A stretch of DNA of 64,000 nucleotides from the NCBI GenBank assembly GCA_964504445.1, contig CAZDEO010000022.1, positions 4,736 through 68,735 on the forward strand, given 5' to 3'. Below the pieces are notes generated by a model that did not search any database, was not told the DNA's origin, and saw nothing but the letters and a program-made list of their open reading frames with translations. Both the position numbers and the translations under genes were made by a program. This document shows, piece by piece, positions 44,138 to 52,668 of the stretch. The DNA comes from JACSRF01 sp964504445. GTDB lineage: Bacteria > Chloroflexota > Anaerolineae > Promineifilales > Promineifilaceae. Each line of letters starts with the position of its first letter. The stretch's first letter is position 1.

Positions 44138-44671
44138 TTAGTCACGCAACGGCACAGGACGATTTAGCTCATCAGCATCAAACCCATTGAAGCGCTCATA
44201 CAGCGCTTTCGCCACATTCGGGGGCACCATACTGCTCACATCCCCACCCAATGAAGCAATTTCCCGCACCGTAGACCCACTCAAAAAAGTATGGGTTTCG
44301 TCAGTAATAAAGTTGATGGTTTCAATGTCCGGATTAAGCCGTTTATTAGCCAGGGCAATACGAAACTCAAATTCAAAGTCAGAAAAAACCCGCAATCCGC
44401 GCACAATAACCTTGGCGCCTATATCACGGGCAAAATTCACCGTCATATCGCTATATTTGACCACCGAAATGGCTTCCGCGTTATCCAGCGCTTCCTGAAT
44501 CATTTGAATCCGTTCTTCTACAGGAAAGATAATGGATTTTGTGGGGCGGCTATGATCATAAACGCCTACTACTAGCTCATCAAAAATGGCCGCTGCCCGG
44601 CGCATCAAATTCAAATGTCCATAATGCACAGGGTCGAAGGTGCCCGGATACAATGCTTTTCGATTTTTCAA
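44138..44671 (-). CDS. coaD: Phosphopantetheine adenylyltransferase
   Basis: 177 aa, slightly longer than the usual ~160. Nucleotidyltransferase motif YPGTFDPVHYGH near the start and the second motif LSGSTVREIASLGGDVS. Penultimate step of coenzyme A synthesis. It lies 27 bp after recG, probably in one transcript with it. Confidence 0.95.
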   Translation of the reverse strand: MKNRKALYPGTFDPVHYGHLNLMRRAAAIFDELVVGVYDHSRPTKSIIFPVEERIQMIQEALDNAEAISVVKYSDMTVNFARDIGAKVIVRGLRVFSDFEFEFRIALANKRLNPDIETINFITDETHTFLSGSTVREIASLGGDVSSMVPPNVAKALYERFNGFDADELNRPVPLRD

Positions 44672-44698
44672 ATTTCTTTCCTTTTTATCGTCTAACAG

Positions 44699-47257
44699 TC
44701 AACTCACGTCACCCGCATGTGCCCAAAAACGGGCCACCCGCTCTTGGAGAAGTTGGTGCTCTGGCTCTTCCAGATTGGGATCAGCCGCAAACAACTTAAC
44801 CGCTTCGCTGCGGGCGGTTTCCACCATCTCCATGTCCAGCAAGGAGGCAAGCTGGAGTTCGGGCAGACCGCTTTGCCGCCGCCCCAAAAATTCGCCTGGT
44901 CCTCGAAGTTCCAGATCTTTCTCCGCCAGGGCAAATCCGTCGTTGGTTTGTTCCAGTGCTTTCAGGCGCTCTTCCGCATCGGCGGAGGTGGAGTCCGCAA
45001 TGAGGACGCAGTAGGATTGCTTATCGCCGCGCCCCACGCGCCCGCGGAACTGGTGTAGTTGGGCCAGACCAAAGCGGTTGGCGCCTTCGATAACGATGAT
45101 GGTGGCATTGGGCACATCTACGCCCACTTCGATGACAGAGGTGGCAACGAGAATATGGGTCTCTCCACGGTGGAAGGCGCGCATGGCCGCTTCTTTTTCA
45201 TCACCGCGCATACGGCCGTGAATCAGCCCCACTTGCAAATCCGGGAAAACCTGGCTTTGCAGCCGTTCATACTCCTCCACAGCCGCCTTCTCATCAATCT
45301 TGTCTGATTCCTCTACCAGCGGGTAAATGACGTAAGCCTGTTGCCCTTGGGCTATCTGATGGCGCAAAAAGGCATAGGCACGCTCCCGTTCTGTGGGGCG
45401 CAGCCAGCGCGTTTTGATTTCCTGGCGACCCGGTGGCATCTCGTCAAGAATGGAGAGGTCCAGATCACCATAGAGGGACAAGGCCAGGGTGCGCGGGATG
45501 GGTGTGGCGGACATGACCAGCAAATGCGGGTTGGGCTGGCCCACGGCCGTTTCCACGCCTTTACTGCGCAATGCTCCCCGCTGGTCTACGCCAAAGCGGT
45601 GCTGCTCGTCAATTACCGCCAGGGCCAGGTTGTGAAACGTGACGTACTCTTGGATGAGGGCATGGGTGCCAATGGCAATTTGCACGCGCCCATCGGCCAG
45701 CCCTGCCAAAATCTCCTCTTTGTCGGCAGCGGGGGTGCTGCCGGTGAGCAAAGCCACGGTTATGCCCAAAGGTTCAAGCTGTTTGCTGAGGCCGCGAAAA
45801 TGCTGTTCAGCCAATATTTCGGTGGGGGCCATCAGTGCTGCCTGGGCGCCCGCGTAAACGGCCGTCAGCATGGCCGCCGCCGCCACCAGCGTTTTACCCG
45901 CGCCCACGTCCCCTTGCAGCAGGCGGTTCATGGGCACAGGGCGGGCCAGGTCGGCCTGAATCTCGCCAATGACCCGCTGCTGGGCCGCCGTGAGGGAGAA
46001 AGGCAAGGAATCGTAAAAGGGTTGTAAGGCCGCCGTCGGTGCCTGTAAGGGAATGCCTGGATGGGCCTGCCAGCTTTGGCGTTTGCCCTGCATCCCCAAC
46101 TGTAAGAGAAACAACTCGTCGAAAATGAGGCGGCGGCGGGCATGGTGCAGCGTTGCCTGGCTGTCGGGGAAGTGGATTTGAGCAATGGCCTGGGGCAGGC
46201 TATAGAGGTTTTGGCTCTGGCGCACGCTGCGCGGCAGGGGATCAGGAATGCGGGGTGCCCATGCGGACACGGCCGTTTTCACCAGGTCGCGCAGCTTGTT
46301 TCCATTCAGTCCTTGCGTCAGCGGGTAGACGGGCACGATGCGCCGGGTGCGCAAGGGTTCCCACTCCAACTCCTCCCACTCTGGCCCGTTCATCACCGGT
46401 CGGCCCAGGTACTGGTCCACCCTGCCACTGAGCACAATTTGCGTACCCGCTTTCAGCTTTTCGCTCAGCCAGGGCTGGTTAAACCAGGTAGCCTGAATGC
46501 TGCCTGTGCCATCGCTAATGATCGACTGCACCATAACCTGATTGCTGCGCGTGCGGCGGGCGCGGGTTTCCCAAATAGTGCCAATGATCGTCACCTGGTC
46601 ACCATAGCGCAGTTGTTTAATGGGTTTCATCAGCGTGTAGTCGTCGTAACGGCGGGGAAAGAGGTAGAGCAAGTGCCAAATGGTTTCCACGCCCAGCTTG
46701 CCCAGCTGATCGCGCAGGCTGGGGCCTACCCCCTTGAGGGTGATGACCGATTGGGCCAGGCCCATGGGATCTGGTTCGGCTGTGGGTTCTTCAGGTTTGG
46801 CCGGGGGTATCGGTTCTGGCTCGACGGCCGTTGCCGGTGTCTCTTCTGCCACGGCGGTCAGTTCATCATCCTCTGGCCCAACAGCGGCTTCTGGGGCTGT
46901 TGGCGGGGCGGCCTGGGCTGGGGGCGCTGACTCTTTTGACTCGCGGCGCGGTTTTACGGCCGGGGCGGCAGCGGGCGCCAGGTCGGCAACGCGCTGCTGC
47001 CGCTTATGTAACCCTTCTAACAATGTTTGCACCGCTTTTTCACGCGCCTCTGTGCCGGGCAAACGGCCGTACGTCATCAACAAATCAGCAGCCTGCTCCA
47101 CAAAAGCGCGGTCCGCCTCATCCACCGCTACCTCACGGGCTTGCTCCACCCAATAAGCGGCAAACTGGCGGATACCACCCACTACGGCCTTGTTCTTATA
47201 GCCTTGTTTGACTTCCAAATTTAAAACGCGTTCCAATCTCTTAAATGCTCGTTGCAT
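44699..47257 (-). CDS. recG: ATP-dependent DNA helicase RecG with N-terminal extension
   Basis: 852 aa versus about 690 for typical RecG. The first ~90 residues form a charged helical domain (MQRAFKRLERVLNLEVKQGY), followed by an Ala-Pro-Glu low-complexity linker (~95-165), then the wedge/OB domain (TLKGVGPSLRDQLGKLG; YDDYTLMKPIKQLRYGDQ) and the helicase core: Walker A GDVGAGKTLVAAA, DEQHRFGV, and the TRG-type region QFRGRVGRGDKQSYC. It rescues stalled forks and branch-migrates junctions. The N-terminal helical domain also occurs in some Gram-positive-like RecG; its function is unknown. Confidence 0.93.
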   Translation of the reverse strand: MQRAFKRLERVLNLEVKQGYKNKAVVGGIRQFAAYWVEQAREVAVDEADRAFVEQAADLLMTYGRLPGTEAREKAVQTLLEGLHKRQQRVADLAPAAAPAVKPRRESKESAPPAQAAPPTAPEAAVGPEDDELTAVAEETPATAVEPEPIPPAKPEEPTAEPDPMGLAQSVITLKGVGPSLRDQLGKLGVETIWHLLYLFPRRYDDYTLMKPIKQLRYGDQVTIIGTIWETRARRTRSNQVMVQSIISDGTGSIQATWFNQPWLSEKLKAGTQIVLSGRVDQYLGRPVMNGPEWEELEWEPLRTRRIVPVYPLTQGLNGNKLRDLVKTAVSAWAPRIPDPLPRSVRQSQNLYSLPQAIAQIHFPDSQATLHHARRRLIFDELFLLQLGMQGKRQSWQAHPGIPLQAPTAALQPFYDSLPFSLTAAQQRVIGEIQADLARPVPMNRLLQGDVGAGKTLVAAAAMLTAVYAGAQAALMAPTEILAEQHFRGLSKQLEPLGITVALLTGSTPAADKEEILAGLADGRVQIAIGTHALIQEYVTFHNLALAVIDEQHRFGVDQRGALRSKGVETAVGQPNPHLLVMSATPIPRTLALSLYGDLDLSILDEMPPGRQEIKTRWLRPTERERAYAFLRHQIAQGQQAYVIYPLVEESDKIDEKAAVEEYERLQSQVFPDLQVGLIHGRMRGDEKEAAMRAFHRGETHILVATSVIEVGVDVPNATIIVIEGANRFGLAQLHQFRGRVGRGDKQSYCVLIADSTSADAEERLKALEQTNDGFALAEKDLELRGPGEFLGRRQSGLPELQLASLLDMEMVETARSEAVKLFAADPNLEEPEHQLLQERVARFWAHAGDVS

Positions 47258-47270
47258 AGTTTAATCTCTA

Positions 47271-48113
47271 TCAATCAGCCTGAATACAGGCAAAACCTAC
47301 TGCGCCCAACCCCAAATGAGTGCCTACCGCAGGCGTAATTTCTAGCAATAAAGGCTCTTGCTCTGGCGGAAAGAGGTCTGCCGCCATCTCTTGCAATTCT
47401 CTCGCCGCGTCCGGAGCCTGCACGTGAATGACCGCCAGCCGCAAAAAGGGCCGCAGAGAAGCTACCAGATTCAGCACATGTTGGCGCGCCCGTTTAGCAG
47501 TGCGCACTTTGGCCTGGGCAGTAATTTCGCCGCGGTGAATCATCATCACCGGTTTAAGCTGCAAAAAGGAGCCAATGCCAAACTCAGCCCAATTGACCCG
47601 TCCGCTGCGGCGCAAAGATTCCAGGGTTTCGATGACGCCAAAGACGTAAGTCCGCGCCGCATAATGCTGCAGCATGGCTACAACCTCTTCTACTGTACTG
47701 CCGGCGGCGATGGCTTCTGCAGCGACCACGAGGAGCAGCCCGCTGCCAGCGGTGATTTGCTGAGAATCAAAGAGGGTGACGGGGGCGCCACGGGCCGCTT
47801 CTGCGCCTAAGCGGGCTGCATTGAACACGTTGCTCAGGTTCGCCGCCACGTGAAGAGAGAGGATGTGGGTTGCCCCGACCGCAGTTAGCTCTTCGTACAC
47901 GGCCGTAAACGCCCCTGGGGCAGGTGCGGCCGTTGTGGGATATGTGGGGTAGGTATACAGGTTTTCGTAAAACGCCTGCCGCGAAATTTCCACCCCTTCC
48001 TGATAGCTGGTTTCACCAATGTTAATATACACCGGGACCACCGTGATGCCATAGGCGGCAATCAGGGCTGGTGGTAAGTCGCAGGTGCTATCAGTGACAA
48101 TGCGAATGGTCAT
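47271..48113 (-). CDS. DegV-family fatty-acid-binding protein (FakB-like)
   Basis: 280 aa. N-terminal RIVTDSTCDLPPAL with the Thr-Asp-Ser loop, then TTAAPAPGAFTAVYEEL. DegV proteins bind a fatty acid and present it to the FakA kinase. It starts 13 bp after the fakA stop, so a FakA/FakB pair for activating exogenous fatty acids is very plausible. The ATG is preferred over a GTG two codons earlier. Confidence 0.9.
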   Translation of the reverse strand: MTIRIVTDSTCDLPPALIAAYGITVVPVYINIGETSYQEGVEISRQAFYENLYTYPTYPTTAAPAPGAFTAVYEELTAVGATHILSLHVAANLSNVFNAARLGAEAARGAPVTLFDSQQITAGSGLLLVVAAEAIAAGSTVEEVVAMLQHYAARTYVFGVIETLESLRRSGRVNWAEFGIGSFLQLKPVMMIHRGEITAQAKVRTAKRARQHVLNLVASLRPFLRLAVIHVQAPDAARELQEMAADLFPPEQEPLLLEITPAVGTHLGLGAVGFACIQAD

Positions 48114-48126
48114 GGGCACGCTGCCG

Positions 48127-49809
48127 TTACTCGGCGCCTAAAATGAAGTAGTAGTAGGGCTGGCCGCCGGGCAGCACTTCAATTTCCAGGTCGGGGTAAA
48201 GTTTTTCAATGTCGGCAGCCATTTCTTCCGCCTGTTCCTGGGTCATGTCTTCGCCATAGTAAAGGGAGACGATTTCACGGTCTTCCATTTCCATGCCGTC
48301 CAGCACAGCAGAGAGAACCCCAGAGATTTCGGGGCCAGACACATAGAGACGGCCGTTGACCATGCCAATAATCTCCCCCTCTTTCACTTCCACCCCATCC
48401 AGGGTTACCGAGCGCGTCGCGGTGGTAATTTCCCCGGTGGCTACCTGTTGTGACGCCTGCCGCATCGCTTCGGCCACTTCTTCCAACTCGCCAGCGGGGT
48501 TCAGGGCCAACATGGCGCTGATACCTTGGGGGGCGGTACGCGTGGGCACCACCACCACGTGCTTAGGGCTTAAATCCCGCGCGGCTTCGGCCGCCAGAAT
48601 GATGTTTTTATTGTTGGGCAAAATGATAAGTTTGTCGGTGGGTACATCTTGTAAGGCCTGGAAAATCTCTTCGGTACTAGGGTTATTGGTCTGGCCACCA
48701 TGCACAATGAAGGCGGCTCCCAGGCTGCGGAATATGTCCGCCAGCCCTTCACCAGCGGCCACAGCCACCACGGCAACCTGCCCCGGCTCCACGTGGATTT
48801 CGGGAATAGGGGGAGGGGCAACGGCCGTGCTCCCTGCCCCGGCCTGAATAATCTCCTCCATCTGCATCTGCATATTCTCCACCACCACATCGGTGATCTT
48901 GCCCAGACTCGCCCCATAGCTCAGGGGCACGCCGGGGTCCTTCACGTGAATATGCACCTTTATCGTCGCCTCATCCCCCACCACCACGGTGGAATCACCC
49001 ATGGCGTCAATCTTACTTCGCACCTCCAGCACATTCAGATTATTGCCTAGCAAAATGAACTGCACATCATAGGGGTTCTCAATTTGCCCATCTTCAGGGG
49101 CAGCCAAAGCCTGGGCCGGAGTAGCCAGCCTGGCAACCCGTTCAGCCTGTTCCATCAAATCCATTTTGCCATCCACGTAACGCAACATGCCCTCAAAAAT
49201 AAAAACCAGACCCTGTCCGCCAGAGTCTACCACCCCAGCCTGCTTCAAAATTGGCAGCAGGTCCGGCGTTCGCTCCAGAGCTTGCTGGCTGCGTTCCAGC
49301 ACCCGCTCCATCACAAAGCGCAAGTCCTGGCTTTTCTTAGCCGCATCGGCAGCTTCTTCGGCGCTCTCGCGAATAACCGTGAGAATGGTCCCTTCCACTG
49401 GGCGCATCACACCATTGTAGGCCGTGTTGGCCGCCTCCCGAATCGCTTGAGCCAAATCTGTGGCGTTAAAGGTTTCCTTATCTCGCAATTGGCGCGCCAA
49501 CCCTCTTAAAATCTGGCTGAGGATGACGCCGGAGTTGCCCCGCGCCCCCATCAGCGCCCCATGGGCTAGCTCTTTAGCCATTTTACCTACGCTGCGTTCT
49601 TCACTGTCTTGAATGCGTTTGTAGGCTGAGCGCATGGTCAGCAGCATATTGGTTCCTGTATCACCATCGGGTACAGGAAAAACGTTTAATTCGTTGACGG
49701 TCTGGCTGTGGTGTTCTAACCACAACATACCGGCCTGGGCCAGTTTGCGGAATTGCTGCCCATTACATTGCAGCCATTTTTGTGGGGGGGGCATATTGTT
49801 GTCTGTCAC
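48127..49809 (-). CDS. fakA: Fatty acid kinase, ATP-binding subunit (DAK2/DhaL family)
   Basis: 560 aa. N-terminal DhaL-like kinase domain (~1-210) with NVFPVPDGDTGTNML and GARGNSGVILSQILRG, a middle domain (~240-320), then a C-terminal EDD domain related to DegV (~345-560; AAGEGLADIFRSLGAAFIVH and LPNNKNIILAAE). This is the FakA (YloV) layout. It starts at a GTG. Gene order asp23-fakA-degV-recG is a known arrangement in Gram-positive-like genomes. The product acyl-phosphate feeds phospholipid synthesis. Confidence 0.92.
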   Translation of the reverse strand: MTDNNMPPPQKWLQCNGQQFRKLAQAGMLWLEHHSQTVNELNVFPVPDGDTGTNMLLTMRSAYKRIQDSEERSVGKMAKELAHGALMGARGNSGVILSQILRGLARQLRDKETFNATDLAQAIREAANTAYNGVMRPVEGTILTVIRESAEEAADAAKKSQDLRFVMERVLERSQQALERTPDLLPILKQAGVVDSGGQGLVFIFEGMLRYVDGKMDLMEQAERVARLATPAQALAAPEDGQIENPYDVQFILLGNNLNVLEVRSKIDAMGDSTVVVGDEATIKVHIHVKDPGVPLSYGASLGKITDVVVENMQMQMEEIIQAGAGSTAVAPPPIPEIHVEPGQVAVVAVAAGEGLADIFRSLGAAFIVHGGQTNNPSTEEIFQALQDVPTDKLIILPNNKNIILAAEAARDLSPKHVVVVPTRTAPQGISAMLALNPAGELEEVAEAMRQASQQVATGEITTATRSVTLDGVEVKEGEIIGMVNGRLYVSGPEISGVLSAVLDGMEMEDREIVSLYYGEDMTQEQAEEMAADIEKLYPDLEIEVLPGGQPYYYFILGAE

Positions 49810-49826
49810 GCAATCATCTCTCCAAA

Positions 49827-50186
49827 TCAGGTTTGTTTTTTGCTTTGGCGCAGCCCTTGGACGTAAATATTGACGGCATGAACGGGTAACCCCAGGGATT
49901 TTTCTACGTGAAATTTCACAGTATTTTGAATACTTTCAGCTACGGCGCGAATACGAACGCCGTATTCAACAATGACATACACGTCAATGGTTATCTCACC
50001 GTTTTCCAGGGAAACCTCAATGCCGCGCTTGCTGTCGCGGGATAGCAGGTTGGCAATACCGTTTACCAGGTTCTTGCTAGACATGCCAACCACGCCGTAG
50101 CATTGATTGACGGCTCGGCTGGCAATGGTGGTAATGGTTGCTTCTGAAATGTCAATGGTTCCCAATGATTCGTCTTGTGTGGGCAT
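49827..50186 (-). CDS. Asp23/Gls24 family envelope protein (second copy)
   Basis: 119 aa: LGTIDISEATITTIASRAV, GVVGMSSKN, ITIDVYVIVEYGVRIRAV, VNIYVQGL, matching the YloU-like branch that usually stands before fakA. AGGAG is well placed. Starts the six-gene run to the coiled-coil gene; divergent from rpmB. Confidence 0.9.
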   Translation of the reverse strand: MPTQDESLGTIDISEATITTIASRAVNQCYGVVGMSSKNLVNGIANLLSRDSKRGIEVSLENGEITIDVYVIVEYGVRIRAVAESIQNTVKFHVEKSLGLPVHAVNIYVQGLRQSKKQT

Positions 50187-50243
50187 GGTTACTCCTAAGG
50201 GTTAGGAAGCTTGCGGCCAGGGTGGAAAAGCCTGGCTTGCGGT

Positions 50244-50271
50244 TTGCACAAAATTTGTTCCTTGTTATAAT
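50244..50271 (+). promoter_or_regulatory. Promoter of rpmB
   Basis: TTGCAC-N16-TATAAT with a perfect -10 element. The complementary strand of the same stretch contains TATAAC preceded by TTTAAA at 16 bases, so the divergent asp23-fakA promoter may overlap it. Confidence 0.55.
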
Positions 50272-50292
50272 TTTAGGCGCTCATATTTAAAA

Positions 50293-50325
50293 AGCGAGCG
50301 GCCATCAAAATGGTCGCTTTTAATT
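50293..50325 (+). promoter_or_regulatory. Hairpin with T-run in the rpmB leader (candidate attenuator)
   Basis: AAAAGCGA, a short bulge, CCAT, a 4-nt loop, ATGGTCGCTTTT in the roughly 70-nt leader of rpmB, followed by an AT-rich tract. It resembles a weak intrinsic terminator positioned before the ribosome site, as expected for autogenous control of a ribosomal protein. No known L28 leader motif is claimed. Confidence 0.4.
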
Positions 50326-50344
50326 TGTCAGGGTAGGTGAAATT

Positions 50345-50524
50345 ATGGCTAAATGTGAAATTTGTGGCAAGGGACCAAGATCTGGCCAAAACGTAAGCTT
50401 TTCGCAAAAGAAGACCAAGCGTCTGTTTAAGCCCAATATTCAGCGGGCAACCTTTTACGAAGACGGCCGTAAAACACGGAAATACGTTTGTACTCGTTGC
50501 CTGAAAACTGCGGCAAAAAGTTAA
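50345..50524 (+). CDS. rpmB: 50S ribosomal protein L28
   Basis: 59 aa: MAKCEICGKGPRSGQNVSFS followed by KPNIQRATFYEDGRKTR and C-terminal CTRCLKTAAKS. It has the CxxC pairs of the zinc-binding L28 form. TAGGT stands eight bases before the ATG. It is divergent from asp23-fakA, the usual neighbour. Confidence 0.95.
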   Translation: MAKCEICGKGPRSGQNVSFSQKKTKRLFKPNIQRATFYEDGRKTRKYVCTRCLKTAAKS

Positions 50525-50561
50525 CCTATTTTGTTAAGCGTCCTGCCTGGCAGGTTCTCGT

Positions 50562-50588
50562 GGGTCAGCCCTGTGGCTGGCCCTTTTT
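50562..50588 (+). terminator. Rho-independent terminator after rpmB
   Basis: GGGTCAGCC, 4-nt loop, GGCTGGCCC followed by TTTTT; one G-T wobble in a 9-bp stem, 37 bp after the stop. Confidence 0.8.
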
Positions 50589-50703
50589 GTTGTTTGGCTG
50601 GTTTGTCAGGTTTTGCGGTTATGGCACAAATGTGCGCCAACTGACCAGCCAGCAAACGAACCAACCAATCATAACCCATTCTCCAGAATGAGGGTAGAAC
50701 TGC

Positions 50704-51654
50704 TTATCGTGTGCGGCTGATCTGCGTAGGCAACACCTGCCGGGCACCGGCCTGCAACAGCGCATGCCTGACGGCCGTTGCCGTCTCCGGCGTCACCAGG
50801 GCAATCATATTCCCGCCTCGGCCCGCACCGCTCAGCTTGGCGCCCAGAGCACCCGCCTCCTGGGCTGCAGTCACCAGTTGGTCCAACTCCAACCCAGACA
50901 CCGTCATCTCTTGTAACCACTCATGGTTAAAGGTCATTAACTGCCCCAGTTCCCTGACCTGACCGCGCTCAATGGCCTGCCGGGCCGCAGCAGCAATTTC
51001 TCCACAAGCGGTAAAAATCTCTTCAAAGCGGCGGGGGTTTGCCTCCCAATGCTGCCGTACATCACCTACCACCACTTTGGTGCTGCTGCGCACGCCCGTA
51101 TCCGCCACCAATACATGAAGAGGCTGGGCAACGGGAACGGTTTCTATGAGATTTTGCGGCTGTTGGCGCATAAAGTAGACAGGCTGTTCATAAGCAATGA
51201 CGGTATTGTCAATGCCGCTGGGCGTGCCATGATATAGCTTCTCTATCTCGTAAGTCAGGGCCGAGATGCGGGCACTGTCTAGCAGGTGAGGCTGGTCAAA
51301 ATATTGCCCCAAGGCGCGCAGCAGTGCCACCGTAATGGCTGCACCGCTCCCCAAGCCGCTGGCAATAGGTATCTGGCTGGAAATGGTAATGGTGATGTCT
51401 GGCCACTGAGCCAGGCCTGTCACTTGCTGGAACAGGGACAAAGTCGCCGCCAGAGGGTCGCCAGCGGATGCCTCGGCCAGGGTTGTGGTCAGGCCCAGGT
51501 CTGGGGCGCGCAGGTGAACGCCGGCGCTGGGGCCAGGTTGGATAACGGCCGTAGCTCGAATCTGGGAAACGGGCGCGGCAATGGCCGGACGACCGTACAC
51601 CACCGCATGCTCCCCAAACAAAATAATCTTGCCTGATGCCGAAGCCGTAACCAT
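50704..51654 (-). CDS. mvk: Mevalonate kinase
   Basis: 316 aa, GHMP kinase. N-terminal GKIILFGEHAVVYGRPAI, ATP loop IPIASGLGSGAAITVAL, catalytic-region GTPSGIDNTV, C-terminal GALGAKLSGAGRGGNMIAL. Phosphorylates mevalonate in the mevalonate route to isopentenyl diphosphate, a route kept by some Chloroflexota and rare in most bacteria. Starts 3 bp after the UbiA-family gene stop, an evident operon for isoprenoid and prenyl-sugar synthesis. Confidence 0.95.
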   Translation of the reverse strand: MVTASASGKIILFGEHAVVYGRPAIAAPVSQIRATAVIQPGPSAGVHLRAPDLGLTTTLAEASAGDPLAATLSLFQQVTGLAQWPDITITISSQIPIASGLGSGAAITVALLRALGQYFDQPHLLDSARISALTYEIEKLYHGTPSGIDNTVIAYEQPVYFMRQQPQNLIETVPVAQPLHVLVADTGVRSSTKVVVGDVRQHWEANPRRFEEIFTACGEIAAAARQAIERGQVRELGQLMTFNHEWLQEMTVSGLELDQLVTAAQEAGALGAKLSGAGRGGNMIALVTPETATAVRHALLQAGARQVLPTQISRTR

Positions 51655-51657
51655 AAA

Positions 51658-52539
51658 CTACCCCAATTGCGGCGTTACGTAGAGCGCAAAAAAGACCACG
51701 GCGGCATACAGCAGCATGGTAATTTGCACCGGGCGGTCCCGCAGCAAAATCTCCTCCGGCGCGCCTCCCTCTCCGCGAATATGAATCAGATAAAGGTAGC
51801 GAAAAATGCCATACAGCACAAAGGGAATGGTCAGCATCATGGTGTGATTGGGCGGCAATCCTTCCGCCAAAAAGGTGTACAGGCTGTAAGCGACGACAGC
51901 GCTGGTAGTCACAATACCCAACAGCCGGTCAATCAGCTCCAGGCTGTACTCTTCCAGAATGGCCCGGTGGCTGCCCGCGCCCTCTCCCAGCAACACCAGC
52001 TCTTGCCGCCGCTTGCCCAGGGCCATAAAGAGTGCCAGAAAACCGCCAAAAATGTATAACCAGGGGGAAAAGCGCTCTACCTCAATCACGGCTACGCCAG
52101 CAGCAATGCGCAGCACAAAGCCGGCAGCCACAATGGACACGTCGAGCAAGACGACGTGCTTCAGGCGGAAAGTGTAGGCAATTTGAATGATCAGGTAAAT
52201 CAAGAGAATGAAAACAAAGGTCCAACTGATGACAAGCCCGGCTACTAAACTGCCCACCGCAAAAACCACGGCAGCGGCTCCCGCCACCTGGGGACTAAGC
52301 GTGCCAGCGGGTAACGGCCGTTTCCGCTTTGTCGGGTGTTGGCGATCACTTTCAATATCCACCAAGTCATTCATAATATACACGGCACTAGACATCAGGC
52401 ACAGCAGCAAAAAAGCCAGCAGCGTATGGAGCAGGCTGGGCCAATCTGTCAGCTTGCCATCAAAAAACAGCGCCACAAACACAAACCCATTTTTCGGCCA
52501 CTGACGTGGTCGCATGGTTTTCAAAAGGCCAATGAACAC
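51658..52539 (-). CDS. UbiA-family prenyltransferase, decaprenyl-phosphate phosphoribosyltransferase-like
   Basis: 293 aa with about eight membrane helices. First Asp-rich motif NDLVDIESDRQHPTKRKRP and the N-terminal MRPRQWPKNGFVF are typical of DPPR synthase (Rv3806c-like), which makes polyprenyl-phospho-ribose, a precursor of arabinose donors. The start is a GTG preceded by AAGGAG at six bases; earlier codons lie upstream of that site. Paired with mevalonate kinase. Confidence 0.85.
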   Translation of the reverse strand: MFIGLLKTMRPRQWPKNGFVFVALFFDGKLTDWPSLLHTLLAFLLLCLMSSAVYIMNDLVDIESDRQHPTKRKRPLPAGTLSPQVAGAAAVVFAVGSLVAGLVISWTFVFILLIYLIIQIAYTFRLKHVVLLDVSIVAAGFVLRIAAGVAVIEVERFSPWLYIFGGFLALFMALGKRRQELVLLGEGAGSHRAILEEYSLELIDRLLGIVTTSAVVAYSLYTFLAEGLPPNHTMMLTIPFVLYGIFRYLYLIHIRGEGGAPEEILLRDRPVQITMLLYAAVVFFALYVTPQLG

Positions 52540-52615
52540 AAAGCGCTCCTTCAAAAAACTAATCTTACCTACAAAGGACAAAGTATAGCCAGAATAAACC
52601 GGCCCTACCACCCAA

Positions 52616-52645
52616 ACAAAAAGGCCCGACTACACAGCCGGGCCT
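52616..52645 (-). terminator. Rho-independent terminator after the V4R gene
   Basis: Minus-strand AGGCCCG, loop of about 10 nt, CGGGCCT, TTTTT, 24 bp past the stop of the V4R-domain gene. Confidence 0.75.
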
Positions 52646-52668
52646 CAATATCTGTTTCTGGCGTCGCC

